From assembly GCA_023416585.1 (NCBI GenBank), contig JAEZHM010000048.1:1-64000 (forward strand): 64,000 nt of DNA. The letters run 5' to 3'. The stretch is from Bacillota bacterium (lineage in GTDB: Bacteria; Bacillota; Clostridia; Christensenellales; Aristaeellaceae). Under the pieces are notes generated by a model. The model searched no databases. It saw nothing but the letters and a program-made list of their open reading frames with translations, and was not told the DNA's origin. The translations under genes and the position numbers were made by a program. Shown piece by piece: positions 8,194 through 16,230 of this stretch; position 1 is the stretch's first letter, and each line of letters starts with the position of its first letter.

Positions 8194-8745
8194 TTACGCG
8201 AACTGATCCAGGATTTCCCGGAGCTTGTTGGCATTGACGCGCTTGAACACCTTCCCGTCAATGCTGATGGCAGGCGCCAGCCCGCACGCGCCAATGCAGC
8301 GCATAACCTGCAGGGAGAACTTTCCGTCCTTGGTGGTCTCCCCAACTTTTACGTTTAAAAGCTCCTGCAGCTTTTCCAGTATTTTTTTGCCGCCCCTTAC
8401 ATAGCAGGCGGTACCCAGGCAAATTTGAATCGTATACTTGCCTTTTGGCTGCGTGGAAAAGAAGGAATAAAAAGTGATGACGCCGCTCACCCTGGACAAA
8501 GGCATATTCATTTCTCCGGCGATATACTGCTGTACCTTCAAAGGCAGATAGCCGAAGATGGCCTGCGCCATATGCAGGATCTGGATCAAGTTGTTCTCGT
8601 CCGAATGAAAATCCCGGATGGCCTGCGAAAGCAGCCGGTACTGCTCCTCCTCAGACAGTTCACAACACGTTTTTTCCGCTTCGAGCATCTTGTTCGCCCC
8701 TCCATCATCTTCTACTTTTATAATTTCCCGAACGACTCCGAGCAA
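8194..8745 (-). CDS. hydC: HydC (NuoE-like) [2Fe-2S] subunit of the hydrogenase
   Basis: Up to 183 residues of thioredoxin-like ferredoxin (NuoE family). The [2Fe-2S] ligands are in CLGTACYVRGG and MRCIGACGLAP. It passes electrons within the HydABC complex in the cytoplasm. It is the first gene of the operon. Two starts are plausible: TTG at 8743-8745, with a perfect AGGAGG five bases upstream (8751-8756), or ATG at 8686-8688, with GGAGGGG eight bases upstream, giving 164 residues. The first is used here, but the internal ATG is equally likely, since the extra 19 residues are not typical of the family. A small inverted repeat (8762-8776) lies just before the first ribosome binding site. Confidence 0.95.
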   Translation of the reverse strand: MLGVVREIIKVEDDGGANKMLEAEKTCCELSEEEQYRLLSQAIRDFHSDENNLIQILHMAQAIFGYLPLKVQQYIAGEMNMPLSRVSGVITFYSFFSTQPKGKYTIQICLGTACYVRGGKKILEKLQELLNVKVGETTKDGKFSLQVMRCIGACGLAPAISIDGKVFKRVNANKLREILDQFA

Positions 8746-9491
8746 ACGCCCCTCCTTTTGTTAAGTTAAAAACTTATCAAATAAAATGCAAAAAAACACC
8801 AAGCTGTTATAAAGCAAGGCCCTTTCCCCTTTGTACCGACAATAACTCCAATTTTCTTTCATCGGTCGGTCAGTTTGTTGTTGTTTGTTTCGCAAGGTGC
8901 ATACTGTCATCTTGAATTAACTGCCAATTGTTTATAAATGCATAATCATATAAGAAGTAAATAACCATTACAGTATATGCCGTTCGTTTGCAATATGTAA
9001 GCGAATTTGATGAAATTTTATCAATTGTGCTTTTCTGTTATTATACACCAATCAGATGTCGAATTCAACAGGAATATGCATCAACCCAGTCATCAACCGC
9101 TTCCTCCGCCACTTCGATCGAAACTAGTACCCGGACAACTGCAGAAGTTACGGAATAACAAACCAACCCCCACCCGTCTGTCATCCTGAGGGCACCGCCC
9201 GAAGGATCTTGCCCTTGGTATATAAGTTTGCTGTAAAAGATCCTTCGGGCGGTGCCCTCAGGATGACACGTCCCGGAGTGAGAGGAAGCAGGAAGGACGA
9301 TCAGATGCCGGTTTAGGTTTGATTGCTGCTGTCTCCCAATAACAACTGCATCGCTCGCATTCCACAACCCCTCTGTATCTGCCGGAACACTGGTTTATTT
9401 AGAGCGAATAACCTGTTCGCCATGCCCCTTACGGCGCTTGACGGCCTGCCTCTATTTGTGGCCAAACCTGGCTGTACAGCTACATTTTTTA
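8746..9491. other. Long intergenic region upstream of hydC
   Basis: About 750 bp with no supported gene. It holds the hyd operon leader, the inverted repeat TAAGTT-AAA-AACTTA (8762-8776) next to the hydC ribosome binding site, and the long palindromic element at 9179-9268. Short open frames here lack ribosome binding sites and overlap the palindrome. I looked for a Rex operator (TTGTTAA-N4-TTAACAA type), expected for a redox-controlled hydrogenase, and found no convincing match. No clear -35/-10 pair was found for hydC. Confidence 0.55.
9179..9268. repeat. Palindromic dispersed element (31-bp perfect arms)
   Basis: Arms 9179-9209 and 9238-9268 are perfect inverted repeats beginning TGTCATCCTGAGGG and ending GAAGGATCT, separated by 28 bp. 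A diverged relative with the same ends (TGTCATCC...AGGATGACA) is at 41623-41701. Such TGTCATCCTGA...GAAGGATCT palindromes are common, scattered, non-coding repeats in many bacterial genomes. No transposase is encoded. Confidence 0.8.
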
Positions 9492-9540
9492 AATATTTAT
9501 ATATATAAATATTGACAAATATCTATTTATAGGTTATAAT
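9492..9540 (+). promoter_or_regulatory. Promoter and palindromic operator of the ArsR-family gene
   Basis: Perfect sigma-A promoter: TTGACA at 9512-9517, 17-bp spacer, TATAAT at 9535-9540. A perfect 22-bp palindrome (9492-9513, half-site AATATTTATAT) abuts and overlaps the -35 box. A second inverted repeat, ATAAATA/TATTTAT, spans the -35 box and spacer. AT-rich imperfect dyads overlapping the promoter are the normal site of ArsR/SmtB repressors, so autoregulation is likely. Confidence 0.8.
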
Positions 9541-9615
9541 AATCAATAGATCCACGCACATCAATATTTCCGTGTAATGCAAGGATGTGCATCCATGTTT
9601 CGGGAGGTGTAGGGT

Positions 9616-9900
9616 ATGAAGAATTTTGCTGCTGAACTGGAACTGCTCAAAGCCCTCGGCGAACCTACAAGGCTGTCAATCATCAACATGCTGTCCAGCA
9701 GCGAGATGTGCGCAAGCAACCTTCTGAAAGGCCTATCCATCACGCAGCCAACGCTCTCCCACCACATGAAGGTACTCATGGACTGCGGGCTGGTATCAGG
9801 CCGGAAAAAAGCAACATGGATGTACTACACAATCAACAAGGAGCGGGCAGAACAATTCCAACGGTTCATAGAAACCTTAGTACACCCGAAGGAGGTTTGA
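9616..9900 (+). CDS. ArsR/SmtB-family winged-helix repressor
   Basis: 94 residues, the usual length. The core matches ArsR proteins: LKALGEPTRLSIINML for helices 1-2 and SITQPTLSHHMKVLMDCGLV for the recognition helix, then the wing with GRKKATWMYYTI. The position of the arsenic/antimony-binding ELCVCDL motif reads SEMCASNLL, with only one cysteine, so the effector is not clear. These proteins release DNA on binding a metal, metalloid or thiol-reactive signal. GGGAGGTG precedes the ATG. It is followed directly by a Cys-rich micro-ORF and a truncated thiol-disulfide reductase gene, which suggests metal or thiol stress. Confidence 0.93.
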   Translation: MKNFAAELELLKALGEPTRLSIINMLSSSEMCASNLLKGLSITQPTLSHHMKVLMDCGLVSGRKKATWMYYTINKERAEQFQRFIETLVHPKEV

Positions 9901-9911
9901 ATAAGAGAAGA

Positions 9912-9977
9912 ATGATCATGGCCAACTCAAAAAGCAGCTGTTGTTCATGCGGTTCCAGGTGCTTTGGTTCTAAGTAG
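9912..9977 (+). CDS. 21-residue cysteine-rich peptide downstream of ArsR
   Basis: Starts 11 nt after the ArsR stop and reads MIMANSKSSCCSCGSRCFGSK. Four of 21 residues are cysteine, as CCxC...C, which suits metal binding. An AGGAGG lies at 9890-9895, over the end of arsR, and AGAGAAG sits immediately before the ATG; a second in-frame ATG is at 9918-9920. It would be co-transcribed with arsR under the promoter at 9512-9540. A short length means the open frame alone is weak evidence. Position and composition are the case for it. Confidence 0.5.
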   Translation: MIMANSKSSCCSCGSRCFGSK

Positions 9978-10119
9978 ATTAATGGGCCAGCGAGGCGCGC
10001 AAAACCCGGCTATGTGCTTGCGCATAACCTTGAGGTGATTTTTGATGCCTAGCGACTAACCGGTTATTACAGGCAAATCGGGTATGCAAAAATGCAAATG
10101 ATTGTAGGAGGGTATTGGC

Positions 10120-10359
10120 ATGAAGATTGTAGTCAACGGCGCGGCCGCAGCGGGCACTTCCGCAGCAGCCAAAGCAATACGGAACGTTGAGGACGCGCAG
10201 ATCACCATCTATGAGACGGAAGAGCATTTCTCCAGTTCTGGCAGCGGCCTGCCCTATTACATCGGCGGCGAGGGGGAGGATATCGGCGAGTTGATTCCCA
10301 AGGTCACCGCCTTTTTCAAGAGTAAGTGCAGTAATACGCAGCCTCACAGGCATGTATAA
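10120..10359 (+). pseudogene. Truncated CoA-disulfide reductase / NADH oxidase-like N-terminus
   Basis: 79 residues resembling the first ~70 of the FAD-dependent pyridine-nucleotide-disulfide oxidoreductases that reduce CoA-disulfide or persulfide (about 440-560 residues in full). The FAD motif is altered to VVNGAAAAGTSAAAKA, and the SxNCGLPYYIGG redox-cysteine motif reads SSGSGLPYYIGG, with serine for the catalytic cysteine. After FFKSK the homology ends and a stop follows. A good ribosome binding site (GTAGGAGGG) precedes the ATG, so the N-terminal piece may still be made. It is probably a relic of an arsR-linked thiol-redox operon. Confidence 0.75.
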
Positions 10360-10398
10360 ACCAAACAAGGTTCACAAAAGAACTACGATAAATGGAAC

Positions 10399-10440
10399 AA
10401 GGAACTGCCCGGTCCAAAAACCGGGCAGTTCCTTGTTATT
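10399..10440 (+). terminator. Rho-independent terminator closing the arsR region
   Basis: Perfect 15-bp stem AAGGAACTGCCCGGT / ACCGGGCAGTTCCTT (10399-10413, 10420-10434) with loop CCAAAA and the T-rich tail GTTATT. It can serve the plus-strand arsR unit; on the minus strand it is followed by TTCCATTTATCG. Confidence 0.8.
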
Positions 10441-10522
10441 CAAAAGGTATTGTTTCACTGCGCCCCATACCTTGGCATATCGGCATATTCATTAGGCAGT
10501 GCCACAGTTCTTCCTCCGGATT

Positions 10523-11542
10523 TCAGCCGTTTCCTTCATAGAAGTACTTTGCTTCCACATAGCCCGACAATCCGTCGCCATAAAGTATATGATACCAGTC
10601 CGAACCTGCTATGCCGATGATATCGATATGGAACTTGACTTCACGATCCAATACACCGGTCACAGGCGATGATAAATCCGGTCCTGCGTATACCTTCACA
10701 CTTTGATGCTTGGCATCCTCGAGCAGGCACATGTCAAGGCATTGTCTGTCCAATTGCAGCATATCCATACCAAAAGTAATAAATTCATCCCGTATCCAGC
10801 CCCGTGTTCCGCATATGTCAACATTCATCCACCCACGCTGCCTGGATACAACCTTTGCCGGAGCACCATTGAAATACTCGCCCAGCACTTGGGCTCCATG
10901 AGCAGGCGAGGCATACAGCTTTGTTGTGCCCTTGTCAGTATGACAATTCACCAGTCCGCAGCCTTCCGTATCAAGATACGGCCACCAATCGTATATTGTA
11001 CGCGGCAGTGCGGCAGCATCCAGCCCGGAGAGCAAAATAACCGGCCAGTGTGCACAGACTACCCGTATGCCGCCGCCCGGTATCCCACTTATATCTATGA
11101 ATATAAGCGGTCCTCTCATCCAAATGGTGTGATCGGCCTGGATTACACCAAGCTGCCATGTGCCGTCTTGCATACGGGAAAAGGAATAGGAACTGCCTCC
11201 TCCGTCATAGCTCAAATAAAGTACATCCTCACCGCCGCAGCCGATACCAGGCATGCTCCCCCTTAACCTTGGCAGAGGTTTGCTTTCACAGGCTAATGTA
11301 TACGTGTTTCCTCTTTTCTCAAAGATACGTATGATATACGTTTCATCCGCCCGTTTCATCATTGTATAGACCGTGCCACCGCCACGAATCCCCTGCTGGT
11401 AGCATTCCTGCGCAGGCAGCATTGAACGGATTTGCTCGGGAAGGTCATCTTTTGTTTTATAGCTTTCCTCCGGCCACCATGCCAGCGCAGTGGCACTGCC
11501 GATAAAGAGGAATGTGAGAAGCAAGCACATATACCTTTTCAT
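10523..11542 (-). CDS. Secreted protein with two C-terminal SH3-like domains
   Basis: 339 residues. Signal peptide MKRYMCLLLTFLFIGSATALA. The first ~190 residues are of unknown fold with a GIGCGGEDVLYLSYDGGGS segment. Two bacterial SH3-type repeats follow: residues ~200-255 (LYASPAHGAQVLGEYFNGAP to GWIRDEFIT) and ~283-335 (VKVYAGPDLSSPVTGVLDRE to GYVEAKYF). Such domains usually bind peptidoglycan or other surface polymers. The ATG overlaps the restored-frame stop of the upstream gene in an ATGA arrangement, so the two were an operon with translational coupling. The role in the cell is not known. Confidence 0.85.
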   Translation of the reverse strand: MKRYMCLLLTFLFIGSATALAWWPEESYKTKDDLPEQIRSMLPAQECYQQGIRGGGTVYTMMKRADETYIIRIFEKRGNTYTLACESKPLPRLRGSMPGIGCGGEDVLYLSYDGGGSSYSFSRMQDGTWQLGVIQADHTIWMRGPLIFIDISGIPGGGIRVVCAHWPVILLSGLDAAALPRTIYDWWPYLDTEGCGLVNCHTDKGTTKLYASPAHGAQVLGEYFNGAPAKVVSRQRGWMNVDICGTRGWIRDEFITFGMDMLQLDRQCLDMCLLEDAKHQSVKVYAGPDLSSPVTGVLDREVKFHIDIIGIAGSDWYHILYGDGLSGYVEAKYFYEGNG

Positions 11543-11587
11543 TGCACTTTTCCCATTTTCAAAAAGGAGTGCCAGATATATCCCGTC

Positions 11588-12550
11588 TTACCCCCCCCAC
11601 AGCACGCGAACCCAGCCCTGATCCTCCCCGCAGTTCTCAGCCAGTACCTGCACGGTTTCCCCTTGATTGATCTTACCGATGGACGGTGCATTTTTTGTAT
11701 CCAGCTTGCGCAAATTCACCCAATGAACATTGGTGACAACAGCCGTTTGCGGCGCTTCTTCCAACGCGTTCCAATACACCACGCGCTCAAGCACGGCATG
11801 CCGTTCGCTATATACCGTATTTCCGCTATACCAGTTAAGGCTGTAATGGTCATCCCACAGAACCATTTCCGATCCGTCTTCGTTTATCAGCTTTGCCGAT
11901 TCATACACATCCTCCGACGAATCGCGGGTGAAAACCTGGCCAACGGCCTTTTTCACCAATCCCCCATTTTCCCAGTGGTATCTGATGATACCGTGGCATA
12001 GGGCGCTTTCATGGATGTATACCCAAATATCCTTCCGCTCAGGCTGGAGGGTATAGTTGCACAATTCCAGATCCTGATTCACCTGCGCAAAGCATCCTTG
12101 TTCCGGCTGCCACAAGGCAAACACGCTGAAACGGTTGGCCGCGCCCATGCCCACGGTCAGATCCAAATCCAGATAGCCGTCGAAATTCAAATCTGCCAGC
12201 ATGGCGGGGCTTAGGCTGTTAAGCGCCTCCCTGGACCGATAGTTTAAAGTTTGCGTAAAGCCCGTTTCCTGAATGGCTATATCTGCCTGATGTACCTTCA
12301 TGTTATCGCCATCCGCCGTTTCCCGGCCGGTATTCGTAAGCACGACAACCATTTCCGGCATATCGCCGCGAAGTTTGCCCGTAATCGTAACCTGCCCGGG
12401 ATTGGGCACATCCATTTGAATGATATAAGGCAATTCACTGTTGGCTGCCTGTTCAGCTGCTTTCCCGTCTTCCGCCAGCGCAAATACGGGCAGAAGCAGC
12501 AGGAGAAGAACAGAAAGATACCGATACGCTTTCACCAGCTTGCCCTCCAT
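11588..12550 (-). CDS. Secreted FG-GAP/SH3-like protein, last residues lost by a G8 frameshift
   Basis: 320 residues as read: signal peptide (VLLLLLLPVFALA), a VCBS/FG-GAP-like calcium-type loop LADLNFDGYLDLDL near 130, and a C-terminal SH3-like domain NLRKLDTKNAPSIGKI to GWVRVLW. It stops at VLWGG because of a run of eight G. With seven G the frame continues KTGYIWHSFLKMGKVQ, which completes the SH3 domain (GYI...FL), and ends in a TGA overlapping the ATG of the next gene. The last ~16 residues and the coupling are therefore lost in this sequence. The cause could be true slippage, mutation or a sequencing error. Confidence 0.85.
   Translation of the reverse strand: MEGKLVKAYRYLSVLLLLLLPVFALAEDGKAAEQAANSELPYIIQMDVPNPGQVTITGKLRGDMPEMVVVLTNTGRETADGDNMKVHQADIAIQETGFTQTLNYRSREALNSLSPAMLADLNFDGYLDLDLTVGMGAANRFSVFALWQPEQGCFAQVNQDLELCNYTLQPERKDIWVYIHESALCHGIIRYHWENGGLVKKAVGQVFTRDSSEDVYESAKLINEDGSEMVLWDDHYSLNWYSGNTVYSERHAVLERVVYWNALEEAPQTAVVTNVHWVNLRKLDTKNAPSIGKINQGETVQVLAENCGEDQGWVRVLWGG
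11591..11598. repeat. Homopolymer tract (C8 on plus, G8 in the coding strand)
   Basis: Eight identical bases placed where a loss of one would restore the SH3 domain and the ATGA overlap with the next gene. Tracts of this length are prone to slipped-strand errors in replication and to sequencing errors. Confidence 0.9.
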
Positions 12551-12645
12551 ATAACATCATTGCATCTATGGAACTAACGGTATGTTTTGTAAGTTTCATC
12601 CAGTCATTGAAAATATTTGATCTGCTTCAGAATGCTATGATACTA

Positions 12646-12681
12646 TCAAAAAAGGCTGCTGTGCACGCTGGCACAACAGCC
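12646..12681 (-). terminator. Terminator after the GNAT gene
   Basis: Hairpin GGCTGTTGTGC...GCACAGCAGCC on the minus strand (12654-12681; one G-U pair) followed by T6. It lies 20 bp beyond the stop of the gene at 12701-13462. Confidence 0.8.
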
Positions 12682-12700
12682 ATGAACTTATTCAAATGCC

Positions 12701-13462
12701 TCAAAAAACAAAATACTCCTTGAAGCCAAGGAATTTATACAAGGAGACACCCATTTCCCTTGCCCTAAGCGTTATGATGGAAACACCGTCACCAATCAAT
12801 TGTTCTATAGCGGCGCGGCATACGGCGGCGCCGATCCCTCTTTTACGAAAAGCGGGCAGTGTCGCAATAAATTCCAGGGTGCCGTTTCCGTCATGCTTCA
12901 TTGTGGCTGAAGTCGCCACAGGCGTTTCCTCACTGTATCCAAGGAAGCAAATCATATCACCGGACTCACATATAGGGTAATACAGCTCAGGGTCAAGCAG
13001 CCGGCATCCATGAAGCGCTTCGTTAGCTATATCCGTCCATATTTTGAAGTCTTCCCTGCCGTTTACTTTTCGGGCTGATATTCCGGTTATGCCCTTTGCA
13101 TCCGGTACATATTCCTCAGGCAGCAACGCCATGCCCACAACACCTTCTGAGCTTTCCTTCATAACGCCGAGCGATATCAGAATGTCCCTGATATGTTTGG
13201 GCGTGGAGAGCGGTGTAACATCCCAATAATCAGGCACCCCAGCCGCGCGGTACGATTGTATGATTTGCCTGATCTGGTCATCGGTTTTATCTCCAAAATT
13301 AACCCTGTACACAGCGGCCGGGCCTTCCGCCCCCTCCTGAATGGGCTTGATCCATGCGCACATCCCGTCGTCATACTTCTCCATGTGGGAAGGCGATGCC
13401 AATACTTCCATATAGGAATCCATGCCATGAATTATTTGTTCGACTATTTTTTGATTTTCCAT
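12701..13462 (-). CDS. GNAT-family N-acetyltransferase
   Basis: 253 residues from ATG at 13460-13462, which has GAAAGGAAG 8-12 nt upstream; the longer frame to 13492 adds ten basic residues without a better site. The C-terminal half holds the GNAT core: strand 4 GTLEFIATLPAFRKRGIGAAVCRA, where RKRGIGAA is the pyrophosphate-binding loop for acetyl-CoA (Q/RxxGxG/A), and the closing YKFLGFKEYFVF. The N-terminal 120 residues are a degenerate partner domain. The substrate is unknown. It ends at its own terminator and starts 45 bp after the next gene to the right, so the two may be co-transcribed. Confidence 0.9.
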   Translation of the reverse strand: MENQKIVEQIIHGMDSYMEVLASPSHMEKYDDGMCAWIKPIQEGAEGPAAVYRVNFGDKTDDQIRQIIQSYRAAGVPDYWDVTPLSTPKHIRDILISLGVMKESSEGVVGMALLPEEYVPDAKGITGISARKVNGREDFKIWTDIANEALHGCRLLDPELYYPICESGDMICFLGYSEETPVATSATMKHDGNGTLEFIATLPAFRKRGIGAAVCRAAIEQLIGDGVSIITLRAREMGVSLYKFLGFKEYFVF

Positions 13463-13507
13463 GATATCAGCTTCCTTTCGTGATCTTGGCAAACCAATGG
13501 TGGCCTT

Positions 13508-14278
13508 TCAAACTTCTTCCCTATCTCCGCGAACATACTTTTCCATAATCCTATCAGGCAAATATATTACAAAACGGCATAGTAGCCCGCCGCCCAGTAC
13601 CGAGCTTACAACATCTCCATCTAACTGTTCATGAAGGGCCGCTTCCCAAAAGATTTTTGTATGGCCCAGGCTGCAATGGCAGAGCGTTTTTGAAACAGCA
13701 CCATCTTCCTGAAGAATGGATCTGCGGGCAAACGGACAATGGCAGGCAAAATACCTCTTCTTCCGCGCATCCGTTTCTTTCAGATATTTTTGCGTTTCAC
13801 AGGGAATGGCGATTGCCACAATCGTATTGTTTTCCCTTGCCCCGTACAATAGGTGCGGATGATCTCCAACAAACTGCAGCACGGACGAATCCACCGGCTG
13901 GCCATGGTAAAATTCTCCCGATTTTGAAGCGTGCTCAAACGATTCAAGCGTTTCTTTGCGCATGGCTGAGCAAAAAGCGTCAATGTCATTGTACTCCAGG
14001 AATTTTTCCCTTGCCCATAAGAAATGGGAATGCTTAAGCCCGTGCTTGACATTACAGAAAATACTTTTTTTAGTTTGAACGTCGACGAGGGCGTCGAAGC
14101 GTTCAAGCAATCGCCTTGTCAATTGATTTTTAAGTTCCGGCTCCATGGCATCGGCAGGGAGCTGAATATCTTTGGTTATCCCATGCCATTTTTCTTCCCC
14201 CAGAGCTTTCACAGCCTCCGCCTTGAGCGTTTCCATCACATTTACCTTGTCGTAAGGAATCTGAACAATCCCGGACAT
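13508..14278 (-). CDS. Protein of unknown function with paired CxC motifs
   Basis: 256 residues from ATG at 14276-14278, chosen because AGAGGGAATC lies directly upstream; the longer start at 14371 has no ribosome binding site. The signature is YFACHCPFARRSIL (C179, C181) and LCHCSLGHTK (C200, C202), followed by a V-SSVLGGGLLCRFVIYLP tail. I recall this CHCP...CxC pattern from a conserved clostridial family of unknown function; the four cysteines may bind a metal. It is divergent from the XRE gene at 14554, with a shared 275-bp region between them. Confidence 0.75.
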   Translation of the reverse strand: MSGIVQIPYDKVNVMETLKAEAVKALGEEKWHGITKDIQLPADAMEPELKNQLTRRLLERFDALVDVQTKKSIFCNVKHGLKHSHFLWAREKFLEYNDIDAFCSAMRKETLESFEHASKSGEFYHGQPVDSSVLQFVGDHPHLLYGARENNTIVAIAIPCETQKYLKETDARKKRYFACHCPFARRSILQEDGAVSKTLCHCSLGHTKIFWEAALHEQLDGDVVSSVLGGGLLCRFVIYLPDRIMEKYVRGDREEV

Positions 14279-14553
14279 GATTCCCTCTTTTACCACGGAT
14301 ATCATTCCTTTTCTCAAATCTGCTTTCGTTTCGCTTTTCCGGCATGGCACCGCGCGGCACAAAGATTCCATTGAATTATATCTTCTGCAGTACGCGCTTG
14401 TCTAACGATTATCAGTTAATGCCGCACGTGCAGTTTAGCCCATATATCAACCTGCGGTTGTTGCCTTGCATCGGCGTTACAGATCGCCGGATTTACATGC
14501 GGCCACAAACCATATATAATCTGCGTAGATGGATGGATGAGGGGTATTGTGAT

Positions 14554-15756
14554 ATGGTGGATAAAGCAAAGGTCGGACAGAAAATATTTGCCTTGCGCAA
14601 GCGTATGGGCATTACGCAGGACGGCCTTTCAAAGCTTATGAATGTAACCCCCCAGGCAATATCCAAATGGGAAAACGGCGCGGCGCTGCCGGATACGGGC
14701 CTGCTGCCCGTATTGGCCCAGCTGTTTCATGTAGGGATGGAAGAATTGCTGTGTATACACGCTTCAAACAATGATGCCCATGAACAATCGGAAAACAAAA
14801 AGGTAATGCTTCCTGGCATACAATATGATCCGGGTACCCCCTCGCTGGTGAGCTGCATTCGGTCCAGCTTGAATTATATCGGCATCCATGTATCCCTGGG
14901 ATGGATATCTGCGCCATACGCGTTCATGTTGAATATAAACGACCGGGTATCCTTTATGGGCCCCGATTTCTGGAATGACAACGGGTGCTTTGACGAGCTT
15001 GTCAGAAACTGCGGAGGGATTATAGAAAATTTCAGTGGCGCAAAAGACGATACCGACATCATAAAAAAGCGGATGGAAGCCCGGGATAAGATCCGCGGTG
15101 CGATTGACAAAAGCCTGCCCTGCTATGCATGGGAACTGGAAAAACCCCAGTATTATCTGATCGCTGGATATGATGAAACAGGTTATTATTATGTTGATCC
15201 GGACACAAGAAAAATTATAGGGCCCAAGCCGTATGATACACTTGGCGAAAGCGAATGGGGCATACTGGAGATCCATATCATCCGCCCCGGAAGCATTTCC
15301 GATACGCTGAAGACATTGAAGGATGTTTTTGAATATGCCCTGAGCGTAGGCAACCCTAATATCCGCCGGCCCAACCCGGGGTATGTGATGGGCGTGGACG
15401 CCTACCGGGTTTGGTGGGAAGCGGTCTTGCATGGGAATGCCGATCCTTATGGCATGGCGTACAACGCTTCATTTTGGGCAAAATGCAAAAGCCTTGCCGC
15501 ATTGTTCCTTATGGAAGGCAAATTGCGCATAGGCATGATGGATCATTTGTTTGACGAAGCGATCCTGCATTATGAAAGTGCCGGCAAATTCCTGAATCAG
15601 CTATCCCTCAAATATCCTGTCAATGGGAGCAATAGCGCAATGAGTCAGGAGCAAAAAGAAAGCGGCGCCTGTCTTTTAAAAGCCGCTCAAAAATCTGAAA
15701 TGTCTGGGTTGGCCGCAATAGAAAATATACTCAATGAGATCTATAAAATGTGGTGA
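14554..15756 (+). CDS. XRE-family regulator fused to a BtrH/C39-like domain
   Basis: 400 residues from ATG at 14554-14556; GAGGGG lies ten bases upstream, and upstream codons in the same frame show no conserved features. Residues ~5-60 form a Cro/CI-type helix-turn-helix (KIFALRKRMGITQDGLSKLM, then TPQAISKWENG). After a linker, residues ~90-250 resemble the N-terminal fold of BtrH and C39-type cysteine peptidases: SCIRSSLNYIG with Cys101, and AGYDETGYYYVDPDT around 205. The rest (~250-400) is helical. The DNA-binding domain with a peptidase- or acyltransferase-like sensor is unusual; the second call is inference. Confidence 0.8.
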   Translation: MVDKAKVGQKIFALRKRMGITQDGLSKLMNVTPQAISKWENGAALPDTGLLPVLAQLFHVGMEELLCIHASNNDAHEQSENKKVMLPGIQYDPGTPSLVSCIRSSLNYIGIHVSLGWISAPYAFMLNINDRVSFMGPDFWNDNGCFDELVRNCGGIIENFSGAKDDTDIIKKRMEARDKIRGAIDKSLPCYAWELEKPQYYLIAGYDETGYYYVDPDTRKIIGPKPYDTLGESEWGILEIHIIRPGSISDTLKTLKDVFEYALSVGNPNIRRPNPGYVMGVDAYRVWWEAVLHGNADPYGMAYNASFWAKCKSLAALFLMEGKLRIGMMDHLFDEAILHYESAGKFLNQLSLKYPVNGSNSAMSQEQKESGACLLKAAQKSEMSGLAAIENILNEIYKMW

Positions 15757-16230
15757 GGTCTTTATTTTCACTTCGCCGTTTCTATCCTATCACAATACAC
15801 ATAATTAATGGGAGCATTGAAAGCAAGGCTCTGGCAAGCCAAGGGCGTTTGAAAGGAGGAAGCAACCGCTCTTCGGTTACTGTTCAGGTCGAGACGACAG
15901 AATTTGAAATTGTAATAAGAAAACTACAAATAAAAACAGCGCAACCGCGCCGCATTCATTCATATATAGTAGGAAATAAGACCCCTTGATGCTTTCACAT
16001 CAATTGTATAGTAATACTACCATGCAAACGGCAATCGGTCAAGTATTTCTTAGCAAATTGCTAAATGAGGGAGTATTCTCTTTCCTACAGCGCTTTCAAG
16101 GAATATCACCATGATATATCGCGTTTGACATCCTGCATGCTTTGCAGTAAGATCAACTACCAATATTTATCCATATCTCTTGATTCTTGATTCAAAAACC
16201 ATCATCCTCAGGCTGAAAGGAAAGTAAGAA
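15757..16230. other. Intergenic region before the ABC exporter
   Basis: Carries a 79-codon open frame (15750-15989) that I do not support: it overlaps the end of the XRE gene and has no domain, although the stretch VETTEFEIVIR resembles the EVTEFE segment of the broken gene at 1683. The remainder holds the promoter listed separately at 16125-16153. No RNA structure was recognised. Confidence 0.5.
16125..16153 (+). promoter_or_regulatory. Sigma-A promoter of the ABC exporter operon
   Basis: TTGACA at 16125-16130, a 17-bp spacer and TAAGAT at 16148-16153, 77 bp upstream of the ATP-binding gene. Confidence 0.6.

Noticed and set aside
8746..8900. Possible Rex operator upstream of hydC
   Set aside because: TTGTTAA is present near 8760, but its partner half-site is at the wrong distance (nine instead of four bases); I could not support it.
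15750..15989. A 79-codon frame after the XRE gene
   Set aside because: Overlaps the XRE stop and lacks any domain; the VETTEFEIVIR stretch is too short to rely on.
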